Shown here in pieces: positions 1 to 9,730 of a stretch of DNA of 27,500 nt. The stretch lies in NCBI GenBank assembly GCA_031835245.1, contig JAVKOQ010000421.1:1-27500 (forward strand), in the 5' to 3' direction. The notes beneath the pieces were generated by a model, which saw nothing but the letters and a program-made list of their open reading frames with translations, did no database searches and was not told where the DNA came from. Source of the DNA: Balamuthia mandrillaris (Eukaryota > Discosea > Longamoebia > Balamuthiidae). Positions within the stretch are counted from its first letter, which is position 1; every line of letters starts with the position of its first letter. The position numbers and the translations under genes were made by a program.

Positions 1-3000
1 CTCTTCTCTTTCTCGCTCACCAAAAGCAACTAAACCTGCAGGACGAAGCAGAACAGCACCCTACCTTCAGACCAAGAGCCCTCACAAAATACCCATGGCA
101 GCAAGAACCGGAGAAGAAAGGTTTTCTTAGCAAACAAGGTACTTCCTTTTTTTTTTTTTTCCTTCCTTTGTTTTTTGCACGGTTTTGCATCTCTACCAAC
201 ACCTTTGAGACTTGTTTAGGCCACATCATGAAGAACTGGAAAGTCCGCTACTTCGTGCTCAAAGGAAATGTGCTTTATTACTTCAAGTCCACTGCAGTAA
301 CGTCTCCATGCCCTCTGTTCTTTGCTTTTTCTTTGCTCCATCCTCTTTTTTTTTAATTTTGATCTTCTCTTCTTTGTTTTCCTCTTCTCGTCTTTGTTGT
401 CTTTGTAACTCACCAGCGTGAAAAATAGGATGCAGCACCCAAAGGAGTGATCCGTCTTAGAGGAGCAAAGCTCAGCAAGACAGTACCACCCAGCATTGTA
501 AAACCTCTTCGCTTTGGGCTGATGAGCACCACAGACAATAAGATCTTTTACCTGGAAGCATTCGATGCTATCGAATACAAAGCTTGGTACGACGCTCTCA
601 AACAAGCCAGCCGCGTGGAGGACAATCCTCTTGTTGAGGACGCTTTAAACTCCATATTGATAGGAGAGCATCTCTTTCCTCTCGATGCTTATGATGTAGG
701 CATGCCCTATGACATTAAACACAAAACCCACATTAGCTATGACTCCGATAAAGGTTGCTTTAAGGTGAAATATCCTACTCTTCTCTGTTCTCTTTCGCTG
801 TTCCATGCTCTCTTTCTCCTTATCTCTCACCATGCCTGTTGTTTTATGTGCGTTATAAAGGGACTACCAGAGGCATGGAAGGAAATATTGCAAGAAAGCG
901 GTATTTCCAAAGAAGAAATCTCCCAAAACCCACAAGACGTCCTAGATGTGTTGGACTTTTCAGAAAGCTTCACAGGCCAGATAATGGCGGGTAACTTTCC
1001 TTCCCGAACGCAAGCACTTATTCATGCGGTAATGTCTCTTCCTCGTAAAATCATCCGCTGCCTTCTTAACCCAAATACATCAAACACTTATTGACAGCAC
1101 GATACAACAACTCCTCGCCTTGAACAAGAAGGAGCTCCCTCGACCACTAATGGCACAAATATTCGAGGCGCAATAGACCCTTCCCGCTTTCGGTCTCAAA
1201 GTGTTCCTCTTTCACCTCAAGAAGAATTCTCTTCTCTTCCCATTGATGATGAACAGTCTCCTTCCTCCAATCAGCGCCTTTCTTGTTCTACATCTTCCCT
1301 TCCACAAGCCACCTCAACTACTGAGGAGAACGTTGCAATAAACCAAGAAACATTCCCTCCACAACAACGCTCACAAACGACAACTGCCACTCAACAAACA
1401 TCTTGTGGGGATGAAAGGGATGAAAGACAAAAGCTACAATGGAAGCGAAGACCTTCTACACTTCGAAAAAAGCCAACTAATGGCGCTAACAGACTGCGGG
1501 TAAGCTACGCTGGGGACCCTGTTGACAGGCCTGAGTCCAGAATGCTACCACCCTCTGAGATCCTCACTACCACCTTAGGTGCGCACTCTTTTGTGCTTTT
1601 CTCTCTTCTCAGGTTGGTGAAAGTTGCTAACCAAATTTTAGATGAGTTGTTGAACCCAGAAGATCCAACAGACCATTATCCAAATTGTTCTCGAAGTATT
1701 GGCAAAGGGTACTCCCCTACTCTTGTTCATTTTGAGGTCTTACTCGTGCCTTTTATCTTAGTTTGTTTTGTTGTCTTTGTTCCATCAGTGGTTTTGGAGA
1801 AGTCTTTCTTGCTACAAATAGACGGACAGGAGAAAAAGTGGCGATAAAAATCCTCCGGATAAACAGGAAAAATAAAGAGAAGCACCTGATAAGTGAGATT
1901 GGAATCATGAAAAGCTGCAACAACCCAAACATCGTACGCTTTATTGATAGCTATCGAGACGGTGAGGAGCCAAATAAAATATGGGTACGCTCCTTCACTT
2001 TCTTCCAATTCGCATGTTCTTTCTTCCTCATTTTTACTTTCTCGCTTTTTGTAAAAGGTTGTAATGGAATATTGTGATGGTGGATCGCTCTTGGAGATTG
2101 TAGAATTGTTTCAACAGGACATCCAACTAAATGAAAACCAAATGGCATTTGTAATGCGAGAGGTACCTACATGCCACTAGTGTATGTAAAATCAGCCTTT
2201 AACGTGTCAATACTCGCTCTTTGTTTCCAGTGCTTGAAAGGGCTGAGGTACATCCATGAACGCCACCGCTTACACAGAGATATCAAGAGTGCAAATGTCC
2301 TTCTCACAAGCACAGGCGAGATTAAACTCAGTACGATACATTTTCTTGCCAACTAGTTATCATATTCCTTCAATATACTTACATTTACTATTGCTCTCAT
2401 CTATTTTCTGCTTTTTACAGCCGATTTTGGTTTTGCGGCTCAATTGACAGAACAAATGCAACATAGACAAACGATCCTTGGAACTGCCTATTGGATGGTA
2501 ACCATCATGTTTCACTTCAGTCTTCTCCAGTCGGTGGTGTTATCAAATACTGATTTTATTTTTATTTTTTTGCAGGCACCTGAAATGATAAGAAGGCAAG
2601 CCTATGGCCCATCGATCGATATTTGGTCGTTGGGCGTCCTTTTGTTGGAGATGGCTCAGGGTCAGCCACCTTACCGTGAAATGCCACCACCAAAGGTTCT
2701 TTCTTCCGTTCGCTCTATTTCTTTCTTGTTTATCCGAAAGTTTTTGTGACATTAACTCTGAATTTATTCAGGCTCTGTTATACATAGCCACACGAGGAGT
2801 GCCTATACCAGAGGCAGTACAGCACTTCTCGCCTGCCTTTATTTCGTTCTTGTCTCTCTGTCTAACAAAGGATGAGCGTAAACGACCCACCGCAGAGCAG
2901 TTGCTTGGGGTATGCTTCTGTTCCCCGCGATGTCTTGATTTTTTTTTTGAAAAAAAAAAATGTTTCGCTGATACATACTGATCCCCAAACAATAGCACCC

Positions 3001-3094
3001 TTTCTTGGAGCAGGCTTGCGAACCTTCCGACATGATCGCCATCCTGGAGCAAGCGAAGAAATTTCGCCAACCCTCCGTTTGTGCTCTCTTTTGA
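1..3094 (+). CDS. PAK/Cla4-like STE20 protein kinase with PH and CRIB domains (5' end outside window)
   Basis: This is a p21-activated kinase, a Ser/Thr kinase that is recruited by Rho-family GTPases (Cdc42/Rac) and acts on the actin cytoskeleton and polarity. Exons in phase: <1-138, 220-296, 429-764, 861-1028, 1098-1708, 1789-1984, 2058-2162, 2231-2330, 2421-2497, 2576-2695, 2772-2909, 2996-3094 (stop TGA). A PH domain (KKGFLSKQG, then [11 protein letters not shown]) is encoded at about 108-610. A CRIB motif ([16 protein letters not shown]) lies at about 700-750. A Ser/Thr/Gln-rich linker follows. The kinase domain at about 1690-3020 has the Gly loop GKGGFGEV, catalytic Lys in [15 protein letters not shown] and APE, so it looks active. 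PH plus CRIB plus kinase is the layout of fungal Cla4 and some amoebozoan PAKs. The true N-terminus is not in the window, and the first exon boundary (about 27 or 42) is uncertain. The linker at 1579-1614 is read through here; see findings. Confidence 0.9.
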
Positions 3095-3330
3095 TCTGCC
3101 ATGTCCTTAACAAGCCTAACGATGACGTATGTTAATTTCACGCTTGTATAAATATGGAAATAACCGCACCTACGAGATTAACCCGAAACCTTAAAATGTC
3201 CTACGAGGTCACCACCCCTCCACCAAAAAAAAAAAGTGTAGCAACGCCCTTTTGTGCCATAGAAAAAAATTGTAGTGCCCCGCACAAAAGAGAGACAAGC
3301 AAGACAGGACCGACACACCTGCGGCACACC

Positions 3331-3624
3331 ATGGAAACAAGACGAGCAACTTTTGGGTACGCCGGCGCAACAGCCACGCCCTTCTACGGTAAATGTTGGA
3401 AGCGGTCTGAGAAGGTGTGCAAGAGGATAGCGCACAAGGACCACCGCAAGGAGTGCAGCTACCGCCTGACCACGTCGTGTTCGTTGGCGTTGCAGGCGGC
3501 CTACGAGGACACCCTCCACCAGTACTGCTTCAAAACCTGCAAGCAAAGTTGCAGGCAACTGTTTCGCAAAGAGGGCAAGGACACGTGCAAGCAAAAGTGC
3601 AAACAACACTGCCTTCAGGGATAA
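3331..3624 (+). CDS. 97-aa basic cysteine-rich protein with two 44-residue cysteine repeats
   Basis: I do not recognise this family. The intronless frame starts at an ATG in a good context (CACCATGG) and encodes 97 residues, many of them Lys/Arg. Its ten cysteines are C22, C30, C42, C50 and C66, C70, C74, C86, C90, C94. The first four have spacing x7, x11, x7. The second set has the same x7, x11, x7 spacing, with one extra Cys in the middle of each x7 block. Every cysteine of the first unit has a partner exactly 44 residues later. There is no signal peptide or membrane segment. The pattern resembles disulfide-pinned helical hairpins (twin CX3C small Tims, twin CX9C proteins, plant alpha-hairpinins) but the x7 spacing matches none of these. 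It lies 236 bp after the PAK gene and is tail to tail with RPC9. An intron starting at 3389 (GGTAAATG) cannot be excluded but would destroy the register. Confidence 0.7.
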   Translation: METRRATFGYAGATATPFYGKCWKRSEKVCKRIAHKDHRKECSYRLTTSCSLALQAAYEDTLHQYCFKTCKQSCRQLFRKEGKDTCKQKCKQHCLQG

Positions 3625-3706
3625 CTCGTTCGGCTAGTAACTCTGCGCACAGTTTTTTTGTATTTTTTGTAAAAAAAAAACAAATGTAAATAGTGGCTAT
3701 ATATGT

Positions 3707-4511
3707 TCAATCGCCATCTCCAACGTCATCTCCTAAACCGTCTTCTTCATCTTCTCCTCCTCCCCCTTGTTGTGTTTCCTCGACAAGCATCATGTGTTGT
3801 TCTTCTGCTGCTGCTTCTTCTTCCTCTTCAGCCCAAACCTCTTCTTCTCCTTCAGCATAGCCAGCGGCCTCTTCTTGAGTGGTCTCTCCCGCTGTAGCAC
3901 TCTCAGCTTCGTTTTCTTTGTCTTCGTGTTCTTCTTCGTGTGTAGGTGCACAGAGGTAAGACTGGACAACATCCAACAGTTCAGTTACTTGTTCAGAAGT
4001 TAACCGATCTACACAGTCCTCGACTATCTACTTAGCAAAACAAGAGGAATGGTTGTAAGATATGCTAGGAGAAGGTGGAGGTCATGAGCAGCATACCAAA
4101 TGCACTTCTACTTCGGATTTGGGAGAAAGGTTTAGGACTTGGAGCATTTCAGCTTTGGTGAGATGGAAGGGACTGAGCCGCCGGACGCACTCTGCTACTT
4201 GCTCGCTCTTTTCGTCCTTGCATGCAGTGGAGCTCAGGTATCCACCCACCTTTTCAACATGTTACAGTGTTAAAAAGGGATGGCTGAAGCGAGAAAATAC
4301 AGTTCAACAAGGCTTGCCTGGGCTTCTATCAGTGGCGTGATGCGAGGCCGCCGCCGTTGTTGATCAGCAGTGAAATTTTCTTTTAATAGCTCCAATAGTT
4401 CAAAATTTGATAACAATCCCGCATTTGCATCTAACCTAGCAGGTACATAACAAACGTCAACCAGGAACAAACGGGCGTAATTTGGAACGAAGGAAGAACT
4501 TACACTTGCAT
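3707..4511 (-). CDS. POLR3I/CRCP: RNA polymerase III subunit RPC9 (CRCP/Rpc17)
   Basis: RPC9 pairs with RPC8 to form the stalk of nuclear RNA polymerase III, which transcribes tRNA and 5S genes. Exons on the minus strand: 4511-4504, 4435-4301, 4232-4097, 4027-3707; together 199 aa. The start reads MQVLDANAGLLSNFELLELL, close to the human start with DANSALLSNYEV. The HRDC-like core follows, with FHLTKAEMLQVLNLSP matching human KLTKAEKLQLLNHRP, and then VEDCVDRLTSEQVTELLDVV. The first coding exon is only 8 nt and ends in the strong donor GTAAGT; without it no ATG precedes the conserved start. The last ~80 residues are an acidic Glu-rich tail, far longer than the short acidic end of human CRCP. 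It is head to head with RPL13A across 244 bp, which contains an inverted CCAAT box at 4602-4606. Confidence 0.87.
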
Positions 4512-4755
4512 CTTGCAGGTTTGGTTTCTTTCTTTTTTTTTTTAGATCGATCTACATGAGGGTTAAACAAAGATCTTAATGTCAAGCTCCGTGAAGCGCT
4601 GATTGGTCGGTTATGTCGACACATAATGTTGAAATTTCGCGTTATACTTGTGCGGCAGCGGTAACAATCCTCATCCCCCCACTTTCTAATTCAGCACAAA
4701 AGCCAAGGACACCCAGGGAGAGCGCTTGCAACAAAGGGACCGGCGGAAGAAAAAT

Positions 4756-5517
4756 ATGTCTGACGGCAGGAAGTACAAGAACCTTGTCATCGACGGTAGG
4801 GGCCACCTTCTCGGAAGGCTTGCCTCCATTGTTGCCAAGCAGTTGCTTCAGGGACAGCATGTGGTATGTTTTTGATTGTTTTCCCGTAACCCCTTCCGCC
4901 ACCCTACGTTGTAATCTCTTACTCTTTTCTCTTTCGTAGACTGTTGTCCGCTGTGAGGAGCTTAACATCTCTGGCTCTTTCTACCGCAACAAATGTACTT
5001 GTTTTCCTTCCTCTTTTTCTATGCTGCTTTCTTGGAACAGAAGTTCTGAACTTTCTTTTTCTCAGTGAGGTATCTCTCTTTCTTGAGGAAGCGCTGCAAT
5101 GTGAGACCCAGCCATGGACCCATCCACTTCAGGGCTCCCTCTAAAATCTTCTGGCGCACAGTGAGGGGCATGGTGCCACACAAGCTCCCCAAGGGTGCCG
5201 CTGCCCTTAAGAGATTGAGGGTATTTGAAGGTATCCCTCCTCCTTACGACAAGAAGAAGAGAATGGTGTGCCCTGCTGCTCTTCGCGTTGTTCGTCTCAG
5301 GCCCAACCGTGAGTTCACCGTTCTTGGAAGACTGTCCTCTGAAGTCGGCTGGCATCACGCTGATACCATCAAGAAGCTGGAGGAGAAGAGAAAGGTCAGG
5401 AGCAAGGCCTTCTACGAGCGCAAGAAGGCTTTGGCTCGCCTCAGAACCCAAGCCCTCCAAAACCGTTCCGAGCAGCTGCAGGAGGTGCAACAGACTCTCA
5501 CTGCCAACGGACACTAA
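4756..5517 (+). CDS. RPL13A: 60S ribosomal protein uL13 (RPL13A)
   Basis: This is the cytosolic large-subunit ribosomal protein uL13, near the exit side of the 60S particle. Exons: 4756-4863, 4940-4994, 5066-5517; 204 aa, about the usual length (human 203). The start [20 protein letters not shown] and blocks such as [14 protein letters not shown] [20 protein letters not shown] and [11 protein letters not shown] are almost identical to the animal protein. Both introns are 70-80 nt with GTATGT-like donors, and the phases join exactly (the second splits a Leu codon before RYLSFLRKR). The C-terminus ends in the Lys/Arg/Gln-rich helix usual for the family. No second ribosomal gene is adjacent; RPC9 lies head to head upstream. 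Confidence 0.97.
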
Positions 5518-6358
5518 GCTGTTTCTCCCCGCGCTTCTCTTTACTTAAGCATTGCAACAATTAAAGTTGATGGTCTGGTCCCTTATTCTTTCTCTCTATT
5601 TTTGCCTCTTTCCTGTATCTCCTTTTGTTCGTATGTCTCTCCTCTTGCTCTTCTCTTTTGTTTCTCTTTAGTTTAGAGGAGTGCTGCCTTTTCTCTCTTT
5701 TGAGCCCCTTGTAACAAGAGTGAGATCGGGTGATGTGTGAGAAAAGGAGAAAGGAAGGACACCAAGTCACAGGGCTTTAGCTGATGCCGGAAGTTTGGAC
5801 GAGTTTCCGTTGTTTTGGGGTGTGGTCAACGCTCTTCATTATCTAATTGGTTAGCTGTTGGTCTCTCATCGCCGAAACTGGCCTTTTTCTCGCAACGTAA
5901 TTCTTTCCGATCGAAACTCACGGGACAGCCCGACTGTCATGAGCTCCTCCAACCGTTGCACGCCACCTTTTTTCACTTTGCCTTGGCACTGCAAGCACGA
6001 CCAGCAAGACCACCCGGTAGGTTCCCCTTGGTTAGTTAGCCACTTCCCTGCCCCACAACTTTTCGTTTATGCTGAGGGGAAAGTGTGTGTGTAAAGCGAA
6101 AAGTAACCGTTTTGCTTATTCTTTTTTTTTTATTATTTGGTGTGTGTGTGGTCAAAGAAAGAAACCAAAAACAATTGTTGAAAAAAAAAAAGCAAGCACC
6201 CCCCATCCAACCAGAAGCAAAGACCCCCACCGTTATTATCGCGAGCAAGAACGCTCAGTAGCACAAGGAGCAGAGCAGAGCAAAGACAAGCCAACGTACG
6301 AAAATAAGAGACTGGCACAGTTTTATTTTTGTTCTGTTGGAGGAAAAAGAGGGGCAAG
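5518..6358. other. Intergenic region between RPL13A and the MYB gene, no gene seen
   Basis: This 841-bp stretch holds the RPL13A 3' region (T-rich, with an AATTAAAG stretch near 5560) and the promoter and leader of the MYB gene. Short open frames here on both strands have low complexity and no recognisable domain. An inverted CCAAT box (ATTGG) lies at 5846-5850. Runs of T (6121-6130) and A (6181-6190) bracket a stretch with TGTGTGTG. I see no RNA gene. Confidence 0.6.
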
Positions 6359-7135
6359 ATGTTGTCCAAACAAGAGATGACGGGCACACGCATGACCAGG
6401 CACGCTTCCATTGATTATGGCTATCTTGGGCGTGCTGCAGCGGTAGCCTCCAGCAGTTCCCTTGTCAATGGCAGCGAGGGTGGTTTGGCAGCGATAAGGG
6501 AGAGAGCCCTGAGAAGTGGTGGAGGCGTTCACTCTTGGCGTACCAATCCTTCCTCATCTTCGTCTTCCAACCTCGCCACGCAGTCTCCCACTACTTCTTC
6601 TGCATCTTCGTACGTGGCGGCTCTTTCTGGATCTCCTCCTCTTCACGCTCAATACCAACAACACTACCCACAATCACAACTCCCGCCCTCTCCCTCCTTG
6701 CCTCCTTTGGAGAGCTTCTCCTCCACATCTGCAGCTGAGGGCAGCACAATGGCTGGCTTTCCTCCATCTATTGTTTCCCATCATCACCACCAACATAATC
6801 CCGCCAGTAGCAGCAGCGGTAGCAATAATAGAAGAAACACACTGCCGCTGGCGCACAGCGACATGGAACTGGAACTTCAGATCAGACACAACATGCTTGT
6901 GGAGCAGCAACACCGGATAGCGAACCTGGAGGAGGAACTGAGTCGTGCGAGACTAGAGGCAACCTTCCCTCTTGCTATGTTACCTTTTTGTTTTCTCACT
7001 TTCGTTTATTAACTTCAACCTTCGCTCACTTTTACCGTGACTGTTACTACCTTCTTCTATTCTATTAGATTGACCGCCTTACAACGAAGGTAAGGCTCTT
7101 TGAAGAAGAAAAGCAACGAAGCAATAATAAAAAGG

Positions 7136-7179
<44 letters not shown>

Positions 7180-8102
7180 TTAATTGTGACTCATTCAACC
7201 AAACAGGCACAAAGCAGATATTGGACACCAGAAGAACACCAACGCTTTTTGGAAGGAGTGGAAAAGTACTTGATTTTCTCTTTACTGCATTCGAATAGCA
7301 CGATGTTAACCCAATGTAATGAACTCTTCTCTCTCTCTCTCTCTCTCTCACTCTCAGGTATGGACCCAAAGACGTGAAAGCCATTGCCGCACATGTCGGC
7401 ACACGCAACCCAACTCAAGTAAGAACTCATGCTCAAAAATATTACTTGCGGATTGTATGTACCTCTTTTCTACTCATCCATTTTAGATAGTTTTGCTTTC
7501 TTTCAATCTATCTCTTAAACACGGTAGCTAATGCTATTGTTTTTTTGACAATTCTAAAGGAACGAGAGCGAAAGAGAAGGGAGGAGCGTGCGAATGGAGG
7601 TAAATGCGAAATCAATAGTGACGACGAAAATGATGTGAAAGAAGAAGAAGAGGACGACGAGGAAGAGGGTGAAGGCTCATCCGGGAACAGAACCGAGCTA
7701 ACTGACGACCAGGAAGGTTCCACAGAGATGACATCTGATGTGACAGCATCAGATAATGCTGCTGACCCTAAAAAATCTGAAAAGTCTAAAAGACCACGAA
7801 CCAAAAGCAGCAAGGTCTCTGCTCCTCTCCTATTGCTGTTCTCTGCCTTTATGCTATAACTTACTCACTACCATTGTAGAAGCAGAACATTGGGGACAGC
7901 GCTTTAAAACGAGAAGGTAATAGCTTTGTTGGCTTTGTGCTTGTTTTCGAAATATTTACGTGCTCTCTCTTTATGACACCCTTTTTCACTAAACCAGCTT
8001 TAGAACGGCTTAAGGATTGGACAGACACAGAATACGATCTCTTTGAACGAGGATTATCCCTTTATTCAGCAAATTCTCCTCTTACTGATGCTAACGTGCC
8101 AG

Positions 8103-8154
<52 letters not shown>

Positions 8155-8313
8155 GCTTTCGCTTTCGCTCCCTCGAACAGAGATATTCTCAATTCTCACC
8201 CATAAATTACTCATCGTTAATTTAAACAGTTACAAGCCGCGCTTGAAAATATTCGAACCCGTTCATTGCCACATCGTTCTTTGGATGATCTATATCACAT
8301 GTATGCCACTTCT

Positions 8314-8354
<41 letters not shown>

Positions 8355-9620
8355 GTTGCTCATTCCTTTCCATCTTTACTGTTCTTTTGAAGTTATCATA
8401 TACTTGAAGAATGTAAAAACTCGTTCAACCCAAAAAACACAGCAGCTTCAAAGCGTGCCAAAAAGAAGAAAACTTCACTGTCCTCTATCGACTCCAACTT
8501 CTCATCTGTGTTATCCAGCTCACCATCCCTCCGCGCAACGATGCCCCAGCGGAGACATTCTGTACAGTACCCACCAGCACCATCCGTAGCTGGCGGCAGT
8601 GGCATGATGATGGAGAGGGGCTTCGACGATGCCTCCCTTCACAGCGCCCATTACAGCCAATCTTATTATCGACCCTACTCCCCTCCACCAGCTGTGGTTG
8701 CAGCGACGGCTGGTGGAGATTTCTTTCCTGCTGAACATACCAGAGCTGCAGATGACTGGTTCAACGAGTCACATTCGCCCCCCGCAAACAGCAATAATCC
8801 CTATTATGGGCGGCGGTCGTCCCTGCCCGCCAGCTTTCTCTCCTCTGCTGCCTCCCATCACGGCGGGCCGAGAGGCATGCACCAGACCTCTTGGAACCAC
8901 CATCCCTCTTCTGCAGCTTCCGCCAAATCGCATTCCAATTACTCTCGTCCTGCTATTGACTATGCTTCTTCATATCTTTCATCTCGTGGTGGCGGTGCAC
9001 CAGGCTATCCCTATCCGATTCGTGGCCCTTCATCTTCCTCGCAGACTCCAAACGAATTTTTCCAGCGCAATACCTCATCTCAATACTCCGTATCACCACC
9101 AACAAGTGCCTCCCAGGATGACAGTTTTTTGGGTAGCATACCTCATCGTCCCCCCGATATCAGCTTATCTCCCCTTCAGTGCTCTCCCTCCTCTTCTTCT
9201 GGTGTTGTTGGAGTACTTACGGATGGCGAGGGAGGACAACCTGCTGCCTATTCCTTTTCCTCGTTTGAGCGGGCGATGGCAGCGCCGCAGCCCTATCGTC
9301 GCCATTCCATCGCTCACCCTCTTCGCAGTGAGCAGCAACAAAGATTGGAACAGATCCATCAACGTCATTTGGAAGCAACTGAACAACAACAACAAACGCC
9401 AATCAAAGAAGAGGACAGATTTCGAGCTGTGTCTTCTCAGCGTTATTCCATTGACGAGAAACCACCGCCATCACATCTCCCCCAGCAACAGCCACAACCA
9501 AATGACGAACAACAGCAGCAGCAACGCACCGAAAGAAGAAATAGTATTGGTGGCGGTGGAAATGGTGGTAGTCTCTCTCTCGACAACAACGCAACACTAT
9601 CAGCTTTATCTTCCCAGTAG
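6359..9620 (+). CDS. SHAQKYF-class MYB-like transcription factor, with a possible second SANT-like segment
   Basis: This is a probable nuclear DNA-binding transcription factor of 836 aa. Exons: 6359-6958, 7069-7134, 7207-7265, 7358-7454, 7560-7814, 7880-7916, 7998-8095, 8230-8300, 8393-9620. A Ser/His/Gln-rich N-terminus leads into a coiled coil (RIANLEEELSRARLE joined to IDRLTTKVRLFEEEKQ). A single MYB repeat at about residues 226-274 follows (YWTPEEHQRFLEGVEKYG, then VGTRNPTQVRTHAQKYYLRI); THAQKYY is the signature of the SHAQKYF class known in plants and Dictyostelium. A Glu/Asp-rich stretch comes next, then a possible SANT-like helical segment (WTDTEYDLFERGLSLY), a Lys-rich patch, and a ~350-residue Ser/Gln/Pro-rich tail. 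The first intron appears to use a GC donor and intron 2 has two in-phase donors. The donor at 8096 (GTGCCA) is weak. DNA targets are unknown. Confidence 0.85.
7137..7177 (+). repeat. (CT)n microsatellite in MYB intron 2
   Basis: A nearly perfect CT repeat of about 20 units fills the start of the intron 7135-7206. It lies on the sense strand and can serve as the polypyrimidine tract before the acceptor AACAG at 7206. Confidence 0.9.
8104..8151 (+). repeat. (CT)n microsatellite in MYB intron 7
   Basis: A CT repeat of about 23 units, followed by CTTTCG repeats, lies in the intron 8096-8229. A second CT run (about 8317-8351) fills the next intron, 8301-8392. Both are pyrimidine on the sense strand. 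Confidence 0.9.
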
Positions 9621-9730
9621 CAGTTCTTATGAGTATAGCATCTTATATAAAAACAAACAAAAAATCAAACAACAGAGAAGAGAGAGAGAGGCGGATTGTT
9701 GGTCTTAGCTTCACTCAGTCAGATCGATAA

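Noticed and set aside
5815-6094. Two overlapping plus-strand frames of 74-78 residues before the MYB gene
   Set aside because: Neither has a recognisable motif or good start context; they lie in the expected leader/promoter.
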